Shown: positions 11,113 through 23,443, counted from the stretch's first letter. The stretch is DNA of 64,000 nt from Gymnopus androsaceus JB14 (GCA_009733575.1 ML769572.1:1-64000); one strand, 5' to 3'. Notes: generated from the sequence alone by a model not told the origin. Numbers and translations: made by a program.

Positions 11113-11199
11113 CAGTGGCTGCCAAAATTGATGTCACCCATGTGACCTACTGAATGGGACAACTAATTTGGGGGGTGACATCAATTTTGGCAGCCACTG
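11113..11199. mobile_element. Miniature (87-bp) Tc1/mariner-like element
   Basis: CAGTGGCTGCCAAAATTGAT at the left and its complement at the right, with TA at 11111-11112 and 11200-11201. Only about 35 bp lies between the inverted repeats. Its terminus resembles, but is not identical to, that of the 10283-10912 element. Confidence 0.88.
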
Positions 11200-12040
11200 T
11201 ATATGGTAGGTTTAAACTGGGAATGTTTCAACAAGGCCAAATTCCAGAAGCAAGCAAAGTGCAGGTGTTGCCAGAAAACAGAATCAATGGATCACATTCT
11301 AATGGAATGCAAATGCAATGGGCAAGAGATAATATGGAACCTGGCAAAAGAATCTGGGAGAAAAAAGGATATTGGTGAAGGAAACCTGAGCTGGGCGACA
11401 TACTCACCTGTGCACTCCCCATTTCAAAAAGAACAAGAATGGCTGAGGGGACTCAAGACTCTACAGGATCCTTATATCTGAGTTGGCAAGGCTGATATGC
11501 TTGATACAGAACAACAGGGAAATCAATGAGAGAGCCCAGGAATGTCAGCTCAAAAGATCAAGAATAAATGCATATCAGTAATGAACAGATGTCTGATGTT
11601 GGATAGGGTCATGACTCACCCAAGGTTCAAGAAGAAGGCACTGTCAAAAAACCTGGTCTTAGCAACCTGGGAAAAGGTCCTCCTTAACAAAAATGAACTT
11701 GAGGAGGACTGGACCAAGTATGGAAGCGAGATTTTAGTGGGTATTAGGCCAGATTAAGGGAAGTTTAAGGAAGGAAGAGAGAGTAAATTGAGAGTTCAAG
11801 AGAAGATGGAAGTAAGGAAGTATCCGGCCCCGTGAGTCCCACACTCCATGCATAAAAGCATTTCCTTGCGGTGATCGTATGAGCCATCAGATGACATGCT
11901 AACCTGAAAAGGCGCACCAGCAAGAGTCATCTCGGACCAGGTTTGAATCCCTGGTCTCAACTAACAGGCGAGGGAAAGTGACTATGTCAACTTGACCCGA
12001 CCCATTTCAATGCTCCACCATAAAAAATAAAATAAAATAA

Positions 12041-12796
12041 GTGCCTGTTGTAAGCCATTCATTTGAACCTGTATGGATAGTACGGCCGTGCTACGCCCGT
12101 AGTACCCGTACCGTATTCCGTACGTTCCGTTGGACTTTCGAGCAGCAGACGGCACGGATACGGCTTCAAACGTACCGTAACGGATCCCATAGGCTATGGT
12201 CGTAGTTAATCTCGCAAGCGCAAAAAACAAGCTAACTTGATTGAATGGGACAAGTTAGCCCGACAAGTTACTTTGCTCACATTCGACAAAACTCAGTCAA
12301 CTTAATCATCACCAGAGCCGCAGAAATGCGAAAGATCAAGACAAGTGTTTGTCACTCCATTGGGGCTTTCCGATTTCGGCCGCTTCCGGAGGTGCTCTCA
12401 ATACCTATCAGTGACATGCTTGCTGAGATGTAGTTGCTTAAGGCAATGGGCATTGAGCAGAAGCAGGTACATGCACACTGTCTGTATTGAATAAGTTAAT
12501 CTTGAGCCCCAATCCCAATTCATAACTTAGGCTTCTGATCAGGAGGCCATCATCCTACGACCTGCTATCCAGAAGGAGGCTCAGTGGTTCGCTCAAGATT
12601 CAAGTTTGGTGTAACGGATTCGGTGTTCGTTTAGTGAATCTCCGGCGTCTTGTTCGCAGGAAGCATGGTAGAGAAATGAGTCCAAGAAATCACAGCTTAA
12701 TTTTCACCGTCAGTCCAATCAATATTTGATTGACTCTTGCGTCCAATCTAAATAGATACATTTGTGTGCAAGTTTCGCTCTGAGGTTCCAGTTGCC
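12041..12796. other. Gene-free spacer downstream of the aspartic protease
   Basis: No gene is supported. Around 12079-12190 lies a GC-rich stretch with repeated TACGG/CCGTA motifs (TACGGCCGTGCTACGCCCGT and later GTACCGTAACGG), which may be a decayed TIR element. The rest is unremarkable. Confidence 0.4.
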
Positions 12797-14702
12797 TTAA
12801 TTAGTGGTAGCATTGGTGAAAGGAGTCGTAGCGAATCCGACACGGTTGTTGGTGGTGTCAAATACCGAGTAGAAGCGTTCAAGGAAGACATAGCCTGGAG
12901 CATAAAACATCATTAACGGGGCCCACAGTAAATAATAAGGAACGGGAGGAATGAGGAGCGAAAGTAAGCTTACCATTGATAAATTCAAAGTCTATTAGGC
13001 CTGTGGCGTTAGACAATGAACCGGCATCACCTGCGACAAGGTAGATGCCGTTGGCGGTTCCTCCAATATCAGCCTGTGATATTCAATCGTGTTCTTAGTA
13101 TAGTATAGCATGTATATATGCACTCGACTTACATTGAGGGAGCGCGGCCAGATCTGGCCATTAGCAGGTAGAGGGAAATCAGTCTGAACGAAAGGTAACG
13201 TCAATTGTGATACAATGCATGAGTGTTTTCCACTTACTCCGCCAATGGTGAAGACGAGAGGCTTCAGAGCAGCGAGCTGAGCAGCAGTTATCTTGTACAA
13301 ACCAGTGTTGTCGTCGAGTACACCCTGAGTTCGAATGAAACCCACGTCAGTATGCTAAAACCGAGAGGTTTCCGAGGAATGCTACTCACTCCTGTAGCTT
13401 TGATGTAGGAGTTGAACGTGCTCGTCGCCATGTAGAGAAGAGTGGTTCCACTGAGTAACAAAAAAGAGTTGTTCATTCATCGGATGCTCTTAAAAATGGC
13501 CAGGAAGTAAACTCACGTATCAACGATACCCTGCTGGTTCGTAGCAATCGTGACGCCATTATATGAAACAGACTGGGTAATGCCCCAGTGATTGGCAATC
13601 GCAGAGGTTGCCGGGCTATAGACAAACAGAGCAGAGTCAGTACGCGTTCAGATTCACCGAAATATTATCACTCACGTATATGTGACATTTCCAATGATTT
13701 TAGAGCTATCGACACCACCTGAATAAGATAGAATGTTTTAATAGCGCTTCCACACAACCAGTTCATACAATAGACTCACCGAAATCGAGTGCGCCGTTGG
13801 TTACTTCCTGTGATGTTGTAGGTTCGAACGAGACACCCACGACTGCCTGTGAAATCGTACCCTGGGCGAGGAGGTTGTCCGTAACAGTAGGTACAATGCC
13901 CACGCCAGAAACAGTGTCCTCGGTCCCATCATCTGGGCCAAGGCTATCAGGCGGTCAGGCGTAGTCATCAGATGTATCGAGTATTTTAAACCCACCCGAG
14001 AATCCCATCTACTCCTTCAAATCCTTCGGACGTTGAAGCCACACCGATGGATTGAGATTTGAATCACGAGCGAGGAAGTGAGAGTAACTTCATCGATCCA
14101 TTCGGTGCCTACAAGTAGATTGAACAATGAGAAGGTGCTTCAGAAAGCAAATTGACAACTACGAACCGGAGAAGCTTCCAGATCCGTACGTGACACTTAC
14201 AGAGTGACCAGGTATCTGTGCTAGTCGAGGTCGGAGTGAATTTCTTAGTGGCACCGACCTGTGGGAAAATCAAGTAACTGGTAATAGCGGAAGAAACACT
14301 CTTGAAACTGACCCATGTGTTGGAAGCTCCCCGAGTCGACGATCAGATCATCTAACGACGATGGACAACAGTGTCATCAGTCAATGATCAAGATCCTCGA
14401 GAGAACTCCACCCACAAGTCGAAGCGCTGGCACCAACACCGACTGTAGCAATGTACTCAACGGCCTCGTTGATGACGGGCTTAGAGTCAGTTTGTCTCTT
14501 GACATGGCCAGATCTCCCTGGTCGCAATAGCATTCCTGAAGTTCTGCACGCGGTTCAGACCGGATTGAACGAGGTTATGACCGCTGGTAATGTTCTGGAT
14601 CCTCCTGAGGGGCAGAGAGTAGATTGCTGCTGGTGTGTCTGTGGTCGCAGAAATACTGAGAGCGAGGGTCACGAAGACCAAGAGCGAGGTAGTAGAGAAC
14701 AT
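12797..14702 (-). pseudogene. Aspartic protease (polyporopepsin-like, peptidase family A1), frame-broken
   Basis: This would be a secreted pepsin-type protease. The start at 14702 gives MFSTTSLLVFVTLALSISA, a signal peptide, followed by a propeptide. The mature domain has NEAVEYIATVGVG, the first active-site loop LIVDSGSS (DSG rather than DTG), VTYGSGSFSG, SIGVAS, GVDGILG, VPTVTDNLLAQG, the second active-site loop GIVDTGTT, GQIWPR, and the end FLERFYSVFDTTNNRVGFAT. It stops at 12797. About ten short GT-AG introns are visible, the last at about 12895-12973. The C-terminal exons are clean. The N-terminal half has four frame breaks: 14490-14560, 14323-14329, about 14210 and about 14065. The gene is either recently inactivated or affected by local sequencing indels. 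Confidence 0.85.
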
Positions 14703-14757
14703 CTACGTAGATGTAGAGCGACCAAGAAGGACGACAAGGTTAGAGAGAAGAGCTCGT

Positions 14758-14768
14758 GAGTATTTAAA
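14758..14768 (-). promoter_or_regulatory. TATA-like box of the aspartic protease gene
   Basis: Read on the minus strand this is TTTAAATACTC, about 60 nt upstream of the predicted start codon, followed by a pyrimidine-rich leader. Position and sequence fit a fungal core promoter. No activator site can be claimed. Confidence 0.4.
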
Positions 14769-15146
14769 CCGTGAGGCTAGAAAGCATCACATGCAGGCTG
14801 CATGCAGAGGGATGCTGGTCCCATTCAACTACAATAACATCTGATAGTGAGCGGTGGGAGCGAGTGCTGTGAGCACGCTGCGAAAACTATTAATGGACCA
14901 TGACCATAGGTTCGGAGAACGTCTGGAACGCAACTTGTAATTAGAGCGGTTCAGAACCGTGTCAAGTAAATATGGCTCGAAACTAGGTGAAATCTTGCTT
15001 TTTCGCTCCATTCGTTTCGACCCAAATTGTTCAACCATGCCCTTCAAAGTCAATCAAGCGCCTGGGCGCCTCGACGCAAAGCCACGTGCATAGCAAGCGC
15101 CCAATCCCGAATCTCGACAACCGTCTCAACTCTCCATCTTTTCACG

Positions 15147-15424
15147 CCAGAAGTACAAAAAAATCCGCTCAAATGAAAAACGGACTGATTAAGAACCTTT
15201 TAGACAAAAAATCGCTCATTAGTGAATTTTTGAGTGAAAATTAATCATTCAGCTCAACCGAAATGGAATTTCCAACTGAAAGATAATCATTCAGTCAAGA
15301 AATTCCATTTCGGTTGAGCTGAATCATTAATTTTCACTCAAAAATTCACTAATGAGCGATATTTTGACCGAAAAGCTCTTAATCAGTCTATTTTTCTCTC
15401 GAGCAGATTTTTTTGTACTTCCGG
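15147..15424. repeat. Foldback element FB2
   Basis: The arms (about 15147-15273 and 15300-15424) are near-perfect complements. They begin AGAAGTACAAAAAAATC and run through TCGCTCATTAGTGAATTTTT to CAACCGAAATGGAATTT. The loop is about 30 bp. No TSD could be assigned. The right arm ends a few bases before the neighbouring TIR element. Confidence 0.8.
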
Positions 15425-15568
15425 TGTGTTTACTGGGTTTTGCATAATATCGTGAAAATGAGATTTTTTTTTCTTTTCGGTCCGACCGGATCAACCGCAT
15501 TTGGCTGCGTGATGTGACACTGACAATGCACACGGCAGCATACCTATACGCTTGCCCAGCACTACTGT

Positions 15569-15685
15569 ATGGCCCCACCACTTTCAGATGATTTGAAGAG
15601 ACGGATTTATCACTGGTACACCACAGAAATTGACTGTTGCGAGGATCACATCGTTGACCACATCACCACGCGAAAGATCGAGTAA
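15569..15685 (+). pseudogene. Transposase N-terminal fragment (Tc1/mariner-like helix-turn-helix)
   Basis: A 38-codon frame starts MAPPLSDDLKRRIYHWYTTE and ends at TAA. The (P)LSDDLKRRI-aromatic start is how many basidiomycete Tc1-like (DDE superfamily) transposases open, just before the first DNA-binding helix. Similarity fades after about 20 residues, so this is a truncated relic. Its position inside a TA-flanked TIR element supports the call. Confidence 0.55.
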
Positions 15686-16106
15686 TGCCACTTTGGGACT
15701 GGACGGACATTGCTGGTAGTCTTTGCGGTCGACTTGATTGAACGCCCCGATAACATCTGTTCAGTCTTAGTTTCTCAGATGTAGAGAATTGTCGTGCTAC
15801 GATGGCAAATCAATTCTATCCAATGCCATAGACTAGTAACATTGCTTACCCGGAGCCTTTTCAACATCGGCTTGATCATCTACATGATCATCCTCCCTCT
15901 AGCAGGAAATACACCGATCACACCATCTTGTTGTTGCTGAGAGCGTGGCTGAGGGAGCGGGATGAATTGCGGATTAGGGTTGAGGTACCCGGGCCTTGCA
16001 AGGTGAGGAGCAAGAGTCGGGAGCACCACTATCTCATTGAAGAAGCTGCCGGGACGTTCATCACGCTCACTATTAGACCAGCGACTGCCTGTACCGGGTT
16101 GACGTG

Positions 16107-16522
16107 CTATGCTGAAAAAGAGTGTGAAAGAAAGGGATGACAAGCATTGGAAAATGAAATGGAAGGAACCTGTTCAATCCAGGAGATACTGGTGAGTTTA
16201 TATCCTATGCATTTCCAAAAATGCGGCTCATAGACTCCTCTCCAGTTGGTGATATCATTCACAATCACAATGAGGAATGCCTCGAGATGAGTAGATGAAG
16301 TGATAAGACCTTCCAAGAGGAGCAAGAGTGATATATGATGGGATATGTGGGCCAAACTGGCCAGAAAGAGGTCGATGTGTAAAGATAGCACAGTATAATG
16401 GCCTCAAGGTCAGCCACCAAAGTAACAAGGACGCGATACCACCAGATTTTGCTGTGGAAGAGCAGGCCAAACACGGTAGTTGCAGTGATTATCACAACGA
16501 GGATGGCCTCGAGGTGAAACAC
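16107..16522 (-). pseudogene. Hydrophobic protein remnant inside the TIR element
   Basis: Minus-strand frames translate to repeated hydrophobic segments (HLEAILVVIITATTVFG, VADLEAIILCYLY, HLEAFLIVIVNDI) that look like transmembrane helices from one decayed polytopic protein. There is no single open frame and no family was recognised. It could be host sequence captured by the element, or a chance product of an internal repeat. Confidence 0.25.
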
Positions 16523-16731
16523 GCAATAAGGTCTTCAAGCGTATAACATGTTGAGGAGTAGGTTCCGATATGATTCTAATGCTCAGTGCAGGCTCGACGA
16601 CAAGCGTAGGGAAGAGAAGAGAGTGGAAGCCAGGAATTGAAAGAGTCACAATCACGCAGCCAAATGCGGTTGATCCGGTCGGACCGAAAAGAGAAAAAAA
16701 TCTCATTTTCACGATATTATGCAAAACCCAG

Positions 16732-17179
16732 TACTTGTGTGCCGCCATCCAAGTCAATTGATACGAAATGGTAATATCACGGTATAAAGACGCCACTGCT
16801 CAAATAACCAGCTTCCGCGATTCTGTCTCCAGTATTCTGCGTTGAGAATGAAGGCAAGTGATTGTGTCCAAACCATAACCTTGAACAGAAATCACTCAAG
16901 TAGCTCGGATGCACTAAGATTGAAAACATCCAATCCGAAGCGAGAACGATCTTTTTGCTTGAGAAAACGTTTCAAGTACAAGAGGTAGTAGTTTGAACTT
17001 GGTCGAAATTCTCCAGTTCTGACCATTCTCGACATAGGAATATCCCTCGATTGCATCTTCTGCTTCCTTTCCTTCTTCTCTCAGCCACCTCCGTTCATGA
17101 ACCAGTATCCTAAACTCGCACTCTATCATCTCTATCCTCAGTTTGACTTTACCCGTTCCGTTCTTGCTGCTTCCGGCGA
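16732..17179. other. 5' part of repeat block I, no supported gene
   Basis: A pyrimidine-rich segment at 17040-17260 (TTCTGCTTCCTTTCCTTCTT and onward) reappears, diverged, at about 26130-26320. That marks a repeated unit upstream of the block I coding remnant. Nothing else was recognised. Confidence 0.35.
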
Positions 17180-19880
17180 CATCGACCATAGCGATCTCAG
17201 TGCCATCCCAACTGGCACTGGAACTCGCATCCTCAACTTCAGCATGTGTACTCCTATCCACCACGCACCGGCGAGCTCGATATATCGACGAAAGCGAGAC
17301 GTGCTTTGCGAGGATCTTCAGGGTGCAAAGTGTGAAGAAGGGCCGAAAAACGGAGTGCAGGTTCCGTTGAATGACTTTATAGACGTGTGAGTAACTCAGA
17401 TGCTGTTTTCAGCCCATATAGCTAACATCTTGTCTACAGTACATTTATGAGCATCGGTAACACGACGACAATTCCTGTCGTTATCGCACAGGTTCCTCCG
17501 ACATTTGGGTCATATCAGACATGTGTATCTCCTCAGTTTGTACACGCGCGCAGCTGCTACCTGCCCAATCCGACTCCGAATCCCGAAGAAAAATATCATT
17601 CTACCCAGAATCTTCCAGCCACCCCGAATCCCATTCGAGTCCTTGAAGATGGCTCTCTTAGCTTCAATTCCACGTTCTTCCCTGCTTCGCTCCTTTACGA
17701 TGACTCCCTCACCGGAACACATACGTTTGATGTCATTGGAACGGATAGCGCGGAAATTGGGACTGGTACGGGACCAACACCAACAACGGATCTGGCAGTA
17801 CGGATAGCGACCATTTCGCCGTTTCCCTGCCTAACCAGGTCTTTGATGCGATCAATGATACGAACACCAGCGTACTGGAGGCACAGTGTGCAGGAATTTT
17901 AAGGATGGAATTTCCACTGAACAGGTGTGTATGCTGCGCTTTTTTCTCGCTGAATTTGGTACTGAAATTGTATCCCAGTGCTCTATACCTCAAAGTTTTC
18001 GAAGGCAGTCACTTTCAATCCAGCCATTTCCCTGCTCATCGTCCGCCAGACGTGAATTACAAGAGGACCCATGATGGACACCAGAGAAGACGAGATTTGA
18101 CAGAGAATACACCGCTAAATCGTAGAACGTTTCCAGACTTATCCAGGTTTTTCGCTGGTGTCCTCGAATCTGAGCCCGAGCCCGGAATCTCCATCCTAGG
18201 ACTCTGATTCCTGGTACGAAAGACAAGGGAACGATAGATGGACTGGGAATCCGATTACTCTTGGGCCTCGTTGCCATCGCTGCGCCGAGCAAACTCTTTC
18301 CCTTCTTCTGAATCCTCTCCATCATCACATCTCTCTTCGTTCAGCGCCTTGGGGCCGCCGATGTAGAGGCTCGTTTCCGGCACTGGCTCCTACACAACCC
18401 AGACTCCGACAATACAGAATTGTTCTGGCCGCAGTGGTGACACCGACTCGGAGGTTGAGGAGCCCGTAACCCTAAAGCGTTGAGCGTGAAACCGATGTTC
18501 AGTTAGCTTGCAACGCGAGACGAATACTCATGGATATGGCGACGATAATCAGAACCAGGGCACAGGCGTCCTGACCACTGGTGGGCAGGGATTTCGTTTA
18601 TCGGGATGGCGAAGACGGTGGGAGAAGAGTCCAGGTTCGGGCTTGGGTACCGGTCAGGGAGTAGAAGGAGAATGTTACCCGAATATTGCTCCTGCTCGGG
18701 CAGGGAAACAGGAAATGGATGGAATACGAGGAGGCCGATATTTGTACAGCTGGGGCTTGGGTGAACGTTAGTTTTTTATTGCTATCATTTGGAAGATCGT
18801 TATTTCTTAATCTTCTCTGTAGCGTCGTTGTATCATTCTACTGCGGCGGATGCGTTCGTTGGTTCATGAATGATAAAGCAGATGGGACACTTGCTATACT
18901 TCGAGTTGCTTGTTATAATTTGTGTTGTATTCGTATTGTATTCATATTTCCCCTCTTTATCCTGTGTTTTTTTTAACTGCAATGTCAGCCTGATGCGGTA
19001 CCGATTCCCTCCAATGTCAAACAATAGCGTCCTTGTGCTGGACGGTGAACGCGGCGTGCAAATCCGCGCCCTTATGTTCCAAGTTTAAGCGCCAGACGCG
19101 CTAATATTTCCCGCTACATAGATAAAGCAAAGATTCGTCGATTTGTCAATGATCCATTGAAGCGTTCGGCTCAGTCTACTGTAAAATTACCGACTATTGA
19201 GTCCTCTTTGTCTGTAAATTTTTGTTCTATTCAAGACTGTTTTTTTCTGAAGTTACAAATATTTAGGTCTGCGTTCATGCCATCTTCATCCAGCATATCC
19301 AGCTCTAATCGAGGTACCAGACACTCTCGAGCAGTACAAGCATGCATAATTTTTCAAAAAATCAAAGCACGCTGTGAATTACTCGTTGCCATGTTCGTAC
19401 GTACCAAGACGCTAATAGGCAGAGCTGGGCGCAAGTCAGGTATCTCGCAAGCTTGGGAGCGATCTCGAGGCTGGTACTTCAGCTACCACGGTATCAGTGA
19501 CTACTTCAAAGTCTACTGTTCGCCCTCCTCAGACTAAGCCATAGAAAGTTGCCTGTGCTTGCTCGCTGAAGTTTTCATGCAACTGGGACGGCCTCGCATA
19601 GCGGCTGAGCTCAGTAAACAATTTCAAGCCATTGTATCATTCCATGATGGAAGTTTTACCATGTATCAATAGCTTTGTTAGGATTCTGTGACCTTTGAGA
19701 GGGAGAAAAAGTTTGTTGCAGGAAATGTCCCCATATGGGTTTGGATTTGGGCTTGGGTTTGAGATATGGGTGGAGAGTTATTCAAAAACCAATGCTAATA
19801 TGCATCTGTTATGCATACACTCTCCCTCTCTCTTTCCTACTTCCCTACTCCCTGAGTCAGAGTTAGGATTAGGAAAGTCA
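17180..19880 (+). pseudogene. Block A remnant, copy I: unrecognised Ser/Thr/Pro-rich multi-exon gene
   Basis: The sequence is shared with 34296-37070 and, in two pieces, 53387-53683 and 55262-57158. Coding-like features: a GT-AG intron at about 17389-17440 (GTGAGTAACTC to CTACAG); an exon starting TFMSIGNTTTIPVVIAQVPP; then SLSFNSTFFPASLLYDDSL, GTHTFDVIGTDSAEIGTGTG and an exon remnant ending before GTGTGTATGC at about 17920. Next come AVTF-like text and a region resembling ILSIITSLFVQ and VARRW-type text up to about 18780. Stops and frame changes are frequent. It may have encoded a secreted or membrane-anchored Ser-rich protein, but that is inference; no family was recognised. Confidence 0.45.
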
Positions 19881-20267
19881 TTTGTAAGTCTTCATTGATA
19901 CGCTTATAGCAAGGGACATTGTTATGAAATTGAAATTGAATTGAATGGGAAGTACTAACTAAAGTTACTGTAGGTAGTATTCAGTTGAAGCCTTGAAGGG
20001 GGGTTGAAGCCTGAGGGGGGTTTGTATGCTTGTATCTGCTTCTAATTTCAAAGCTGTGCTGTATGCACAACTTATCTTACCATTCTCACCAGTGCGGGAA
20101 CATGATCACCAATCACCAACTATGAATCACCAGTCACTAGACCTCTTTGATACCGAGGCTGTACTTTCACATTCCAACGTTGTCCAATTGCTTTTATCCC
20201 AACCTCTTCCGCTGCTCAGGTCGCGCTGCATTCTAAAGTCATCCCACTGACTATAAATTTGCGGATT

Positions 20268-22836
20268 ATGTCGGCTTCCAAGTTGTTCCACAATGCATCC
20301 CATTTTAGCATCCAAGGGTCTGAATTCAATGCGGTTGCTGGGGATCTTGTAGTCACGAACAATTTCCATGGCCCCACAACTACATCTGTATCAGGGAGAA
20401 TGGTGAGTGAGTTCATTACTTGCTGCAGCTCGGCATTAATTCAAATGTTGTTTGAAATCTAGTTTCGTGTTCTTCCCTCTGGTGATGTAATTATCATCCA
20501 GCGTCTACATGAAAGGAAGTCGAATTCAGTGAAGGCTGTGCGCTGCATCAACACTGTCCAGGTGGTTGGACTAGGCGAATCCCAAAAGTTCACTGCAGTA
20601 ATCTATAAAGGTCCTCAAGCTAGACAGGTGCTTTAAAGATCTCTACCGATTATCCAGCTCTAACTTCAACATCAGGCTTTCGAGGATGATCTAGGCAGAT
20701 ATTCTGAAGCTTGGTATCACTATTACTGATACCAGCCCATGAATTACTTACCATGCTTCTATTACCCTTCAGGCATCCTAATGTGGCTCAATTGTTTGGA
20801 ATTATTCAGTCAGACATACCGGCACTGATATTTCATAGTGGTTGGCATTGTGCTATTCAATAAAAGTTGTAGTTTGCTTATTTTGCATTAGAACTAATTC
20901 CTATAACATACTTTGCAAATCAGTATACCTCAAATCCTTTTGCACAGGTGTATCTGAAACATCGATATGTGGGTCAATGATTTGCAGAACAATTGCAGAA
21001 ACATCGGAATTAAATCATTTATCCTTGGTCTCAGACACTTGATTTGTGGGAAGCTCCCCAGACATCGGTAATTTACTTTATTGACAAATTTAAAAATGAT
21101 ATACCACTTAAATTAAATTCTGAAGTTTGTTGATATAGATCAGGTTTGGATGCAACCAATGTCTGGCCTGATATGCCTTGGTCCCCATGGTCCATTGTTG
21201 ACGAAATCTTGGGATTTTAATTACATCCTCCCATGGACACGCAATGCAGAAGATTTACGTGTACCTCCGCTTCAAGACTACACATCAAATACAGCTATTT
21301 TCAGGCATATTCAGAAGCACTATGGCACCATGGAGTTTTTTGTGGGCAAGTATATCTGGTCTGAAGCACATTTATTGTGTTCGGGCATCCCAGTCTCTTT
21401 TACTTTTGGGTCACTGAATCATGTTCATGAAACATTCAGTGTAAGAGGCTAGATTTCTCTTGAGATCATTTCGAAAACTGCTTAAATTATAGATAGAAAA
21501 TCAAAACTTTCAAAACAACAGGCCCTATTGCACAAGTACCTCTTGAACCTGGTCTATCTTATACCATTAGTGGATGGAGGGATCATTGGGATAAAGAACA
21601 TGTATTGAAGAATTGTAATGGATGGAGTCGGTAAATTGCAGTACTTTTTCTCATCTTAATCCTCCATTCTAAGTTGATGAATATGTGCAGAGCAGAGCTT
21701 TCCAGAATTCAAGATCTTCTCTCTTGGTATCAGTTTTATGCTGACATAGAGACCCCTGCAGAAGATAATCTTGCAGCTGCTGGCCTAGTGCAATGTCACC
21801 ATCTTTTTCGGAACAAGTCTGATTTTGGTATGTTGAATGTTTTTGCTCATGTATGGATGGTCTAATACTTAAACACACTTGCTCTAGTATTTTTGGGCTC
21901 AAAAATCCGTATGGTGCTCCGTGCTTCCAACATATGGCTCAAACCACTTAACTATCTTACTAATTGCAATGTCTACCTTTTCATTGCATCTGTTAAGGTA
22001 GCTCAATTGCTGGATGCACCACATTTTTCCTTTGCGGAACAGGCTTATTTTTGGTCCTTAGACCCAACTGGGTCCCTCAAAATAAATAAGGAAACACAAA
22101 AACTTTTAGGTCTACCTTTGTTTGATACATTAGTGGTTGGAGAACGTTGGGATCCCATTGGGCTTTCTGCAGTGCATGAGTATATGGAGCTTAAGAAGCT
22201 TGACCCACTGGAATATTCCCGGGCACAAAATTATCCTATTTTTAAACTCTCGGGTCATGTATGTGATTATGATGAGTTTGAGATAATTGATGTTGCATCA
22301 GAAGGTAAATATTTTCACTACCAAATAATAACATTTAGACTCAGTCTTGATTTAATCTCTAGGTATCAGCTCAGATCCACTAGATGATAATGATGCCTGG
22401 GAACTCATCTCACAGGAAACTCAGACTGACTCTCTGCATGTACAAGGTGATTATAATTCATCACTCATATTGTTAATACTTTCATTGAATTATTTTATTC
22501 TCTGGTTTTGAAGATGATGAGGAAACTATCTTCCTACCTTGGAGCCAGCAATGTCCTGAGAGACATCCCCATACCTATAGTTGCAGTTTTGGTTTGAATT
22601 ACACCAGACCAAAACTCAGGGAGTTGAGACACAGTTGCTCTTGCTCATCATTGATTGTTAATGGGACAATTCATGAGCCTTTAAGCAACAGAATCCTCAA
22701 TGCTCTAAATAATACCTCCCCCCAATCAAGGCAATATGATTCGGACATTGTGCGGAATGTCTGGCAGAGCCTTAATAACAAGAATCTGATACCTCATGAA
22801 CATGTAGACTACTGCTTGAATCTCATCAATTATTGA
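20268..22836 (+). pseudogene. Basidiomycete kinase-like multi-exon gene, copy I
   Basis: The start MSASKLFHNASHFSIQGSEF continues into NAVAGD, an N-terminal pattern common in basidiomycete kinase-like and NLR-like proteins. Exon 2 is FRVLPSGDVIIIQRLHE and FTAVIYKGPQAR. Short exons AFEDDLGRYSEAW and HPNVAQLFGIIQS resemble a degenerate kinase N-lobe. Later exons carry SGLICLGPHGPLL, SYTISGWRDHWD and LRASNIWLKPLN. Then come YFWSLDPTGSLKINKETQKL, FLPWSQQCPERHP and the end VDYCLNLINY. Introns are GT-AG of about 50-60 bp. YVGQ is followed by TGA where copy III has TGT, so this copy is broken. Same order and orientation as copy III. Confidence 0.7.
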
Positions 22837-23322
22837 GACTTCAGTTGAGTCTCTGTGGCTTGCTATTCATCCCAAAAGAATGTCACCTATAAAAGTGGAG
22901 AGCGAGCGTTCGATGGTCTGTGGTGCAGAAGTAGGAAGAATGGTAGTTAGTCAGTCCGTTAATAAATTGTGCTTCGTGTCAATAGAGTGATGACTTGGCT
23001 TAGATTTTTAACGTCTGCATCAGATGAAGCAATTAAAGCAACCAACGATAATGAGCTTCTTCAGCTTAATAGGTTCACTCTTGGATAAATTATTATTGAC
23101 AAGCTGAACACATATGGTAGCCCTAATTCCGAAAGGCATTGGTACTGGACTCTATCAGACCATTCCTCTGGCAAGGATGAATCTTATAATTCGGAAATGA
23201 CACGAGATATGTTGCACATCAGGGTGCCTCAATGAAATGAAACGTGTATGGAAAGAGAGACAAGAAATGTTAATGGAGTCAGAGACAGTAAGGTGAGATA
23301 GTAGCCAGGGAGAGAAGACAAG
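22837..23322. other. Downstream flank of the kinase-like gene, shared with block III
   Basis: It is alignable along its length with 60460-60925. No separate gene is visible. The right part is the 3' end of the minus-strand F-box/LRR-like remnant, which is interrupted at 23323 by copy C. Confidence 0.6.
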
Positions 23323-23443
23323 CATCAGCAAAACCTGTATGTTGCCAGAGCAGTCAGAGCACTGAATTGATGCTCTGGATGCACTCTGGAGAGCTCTGAA
23401 TGCTCTGGCATGCTCTAGCTGCTCCAAGTTTGTCAGTGAATGT

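Larger units (their letters stand above)
8821..12040 (+). pseudogene. LINE C-terminal fragment L3 with 3' tail, multiply interrupted
   Basis: Scattered LINE peptides lie in order on the plus strand: GIREQKMEKFTRRKRTDLN just after the hAT element (about 9690-9830); CRCCQKTESMDHILMEC (CX2CX7HX4C, same layout as L2) at about 11254-11304; and LMLDRVMTHPRFKKKAL to EEDWTKYGSEILVGI at 11542-11757. The last part matches the C terminus of L2 (LELDRRITHHRYGTKAL, KDWTKESGVLVGI). The 3' UTR ends in ATAAAAAATAAAATAAAAT near 12020-12040, a typical A-rich tail. Four small DNA elements interrupt it. Confidence 0.75.
15433..16731. mobile_element. Tc1/mariner-like element with about 95-bp TIRs and decayed interior
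   Basis: The left end CTGGGTTTTGCATAATATCG runs through TCGGTCCGACCGGATC to GGCTGCGTGAT, and the same sequence appears inverted at about 16640-16731. TA flanks both ends (15431-15432 and 16732-16733). The 1,299-bp element contains the first codons of a transposase-like ORF (15569) and a hydrophobic minus-strand remnant. The TA duplication and the transposase start agree with a Tc1/mariner assignment. Confidence 0.75.

Noticed and set aside
11940..11950. GGTTTGAATCC as a tRNA B box
   Set aside because: No matching A box at the right distance, no acceptor or anticodon stems; it lies in the LINE 3' UTR.
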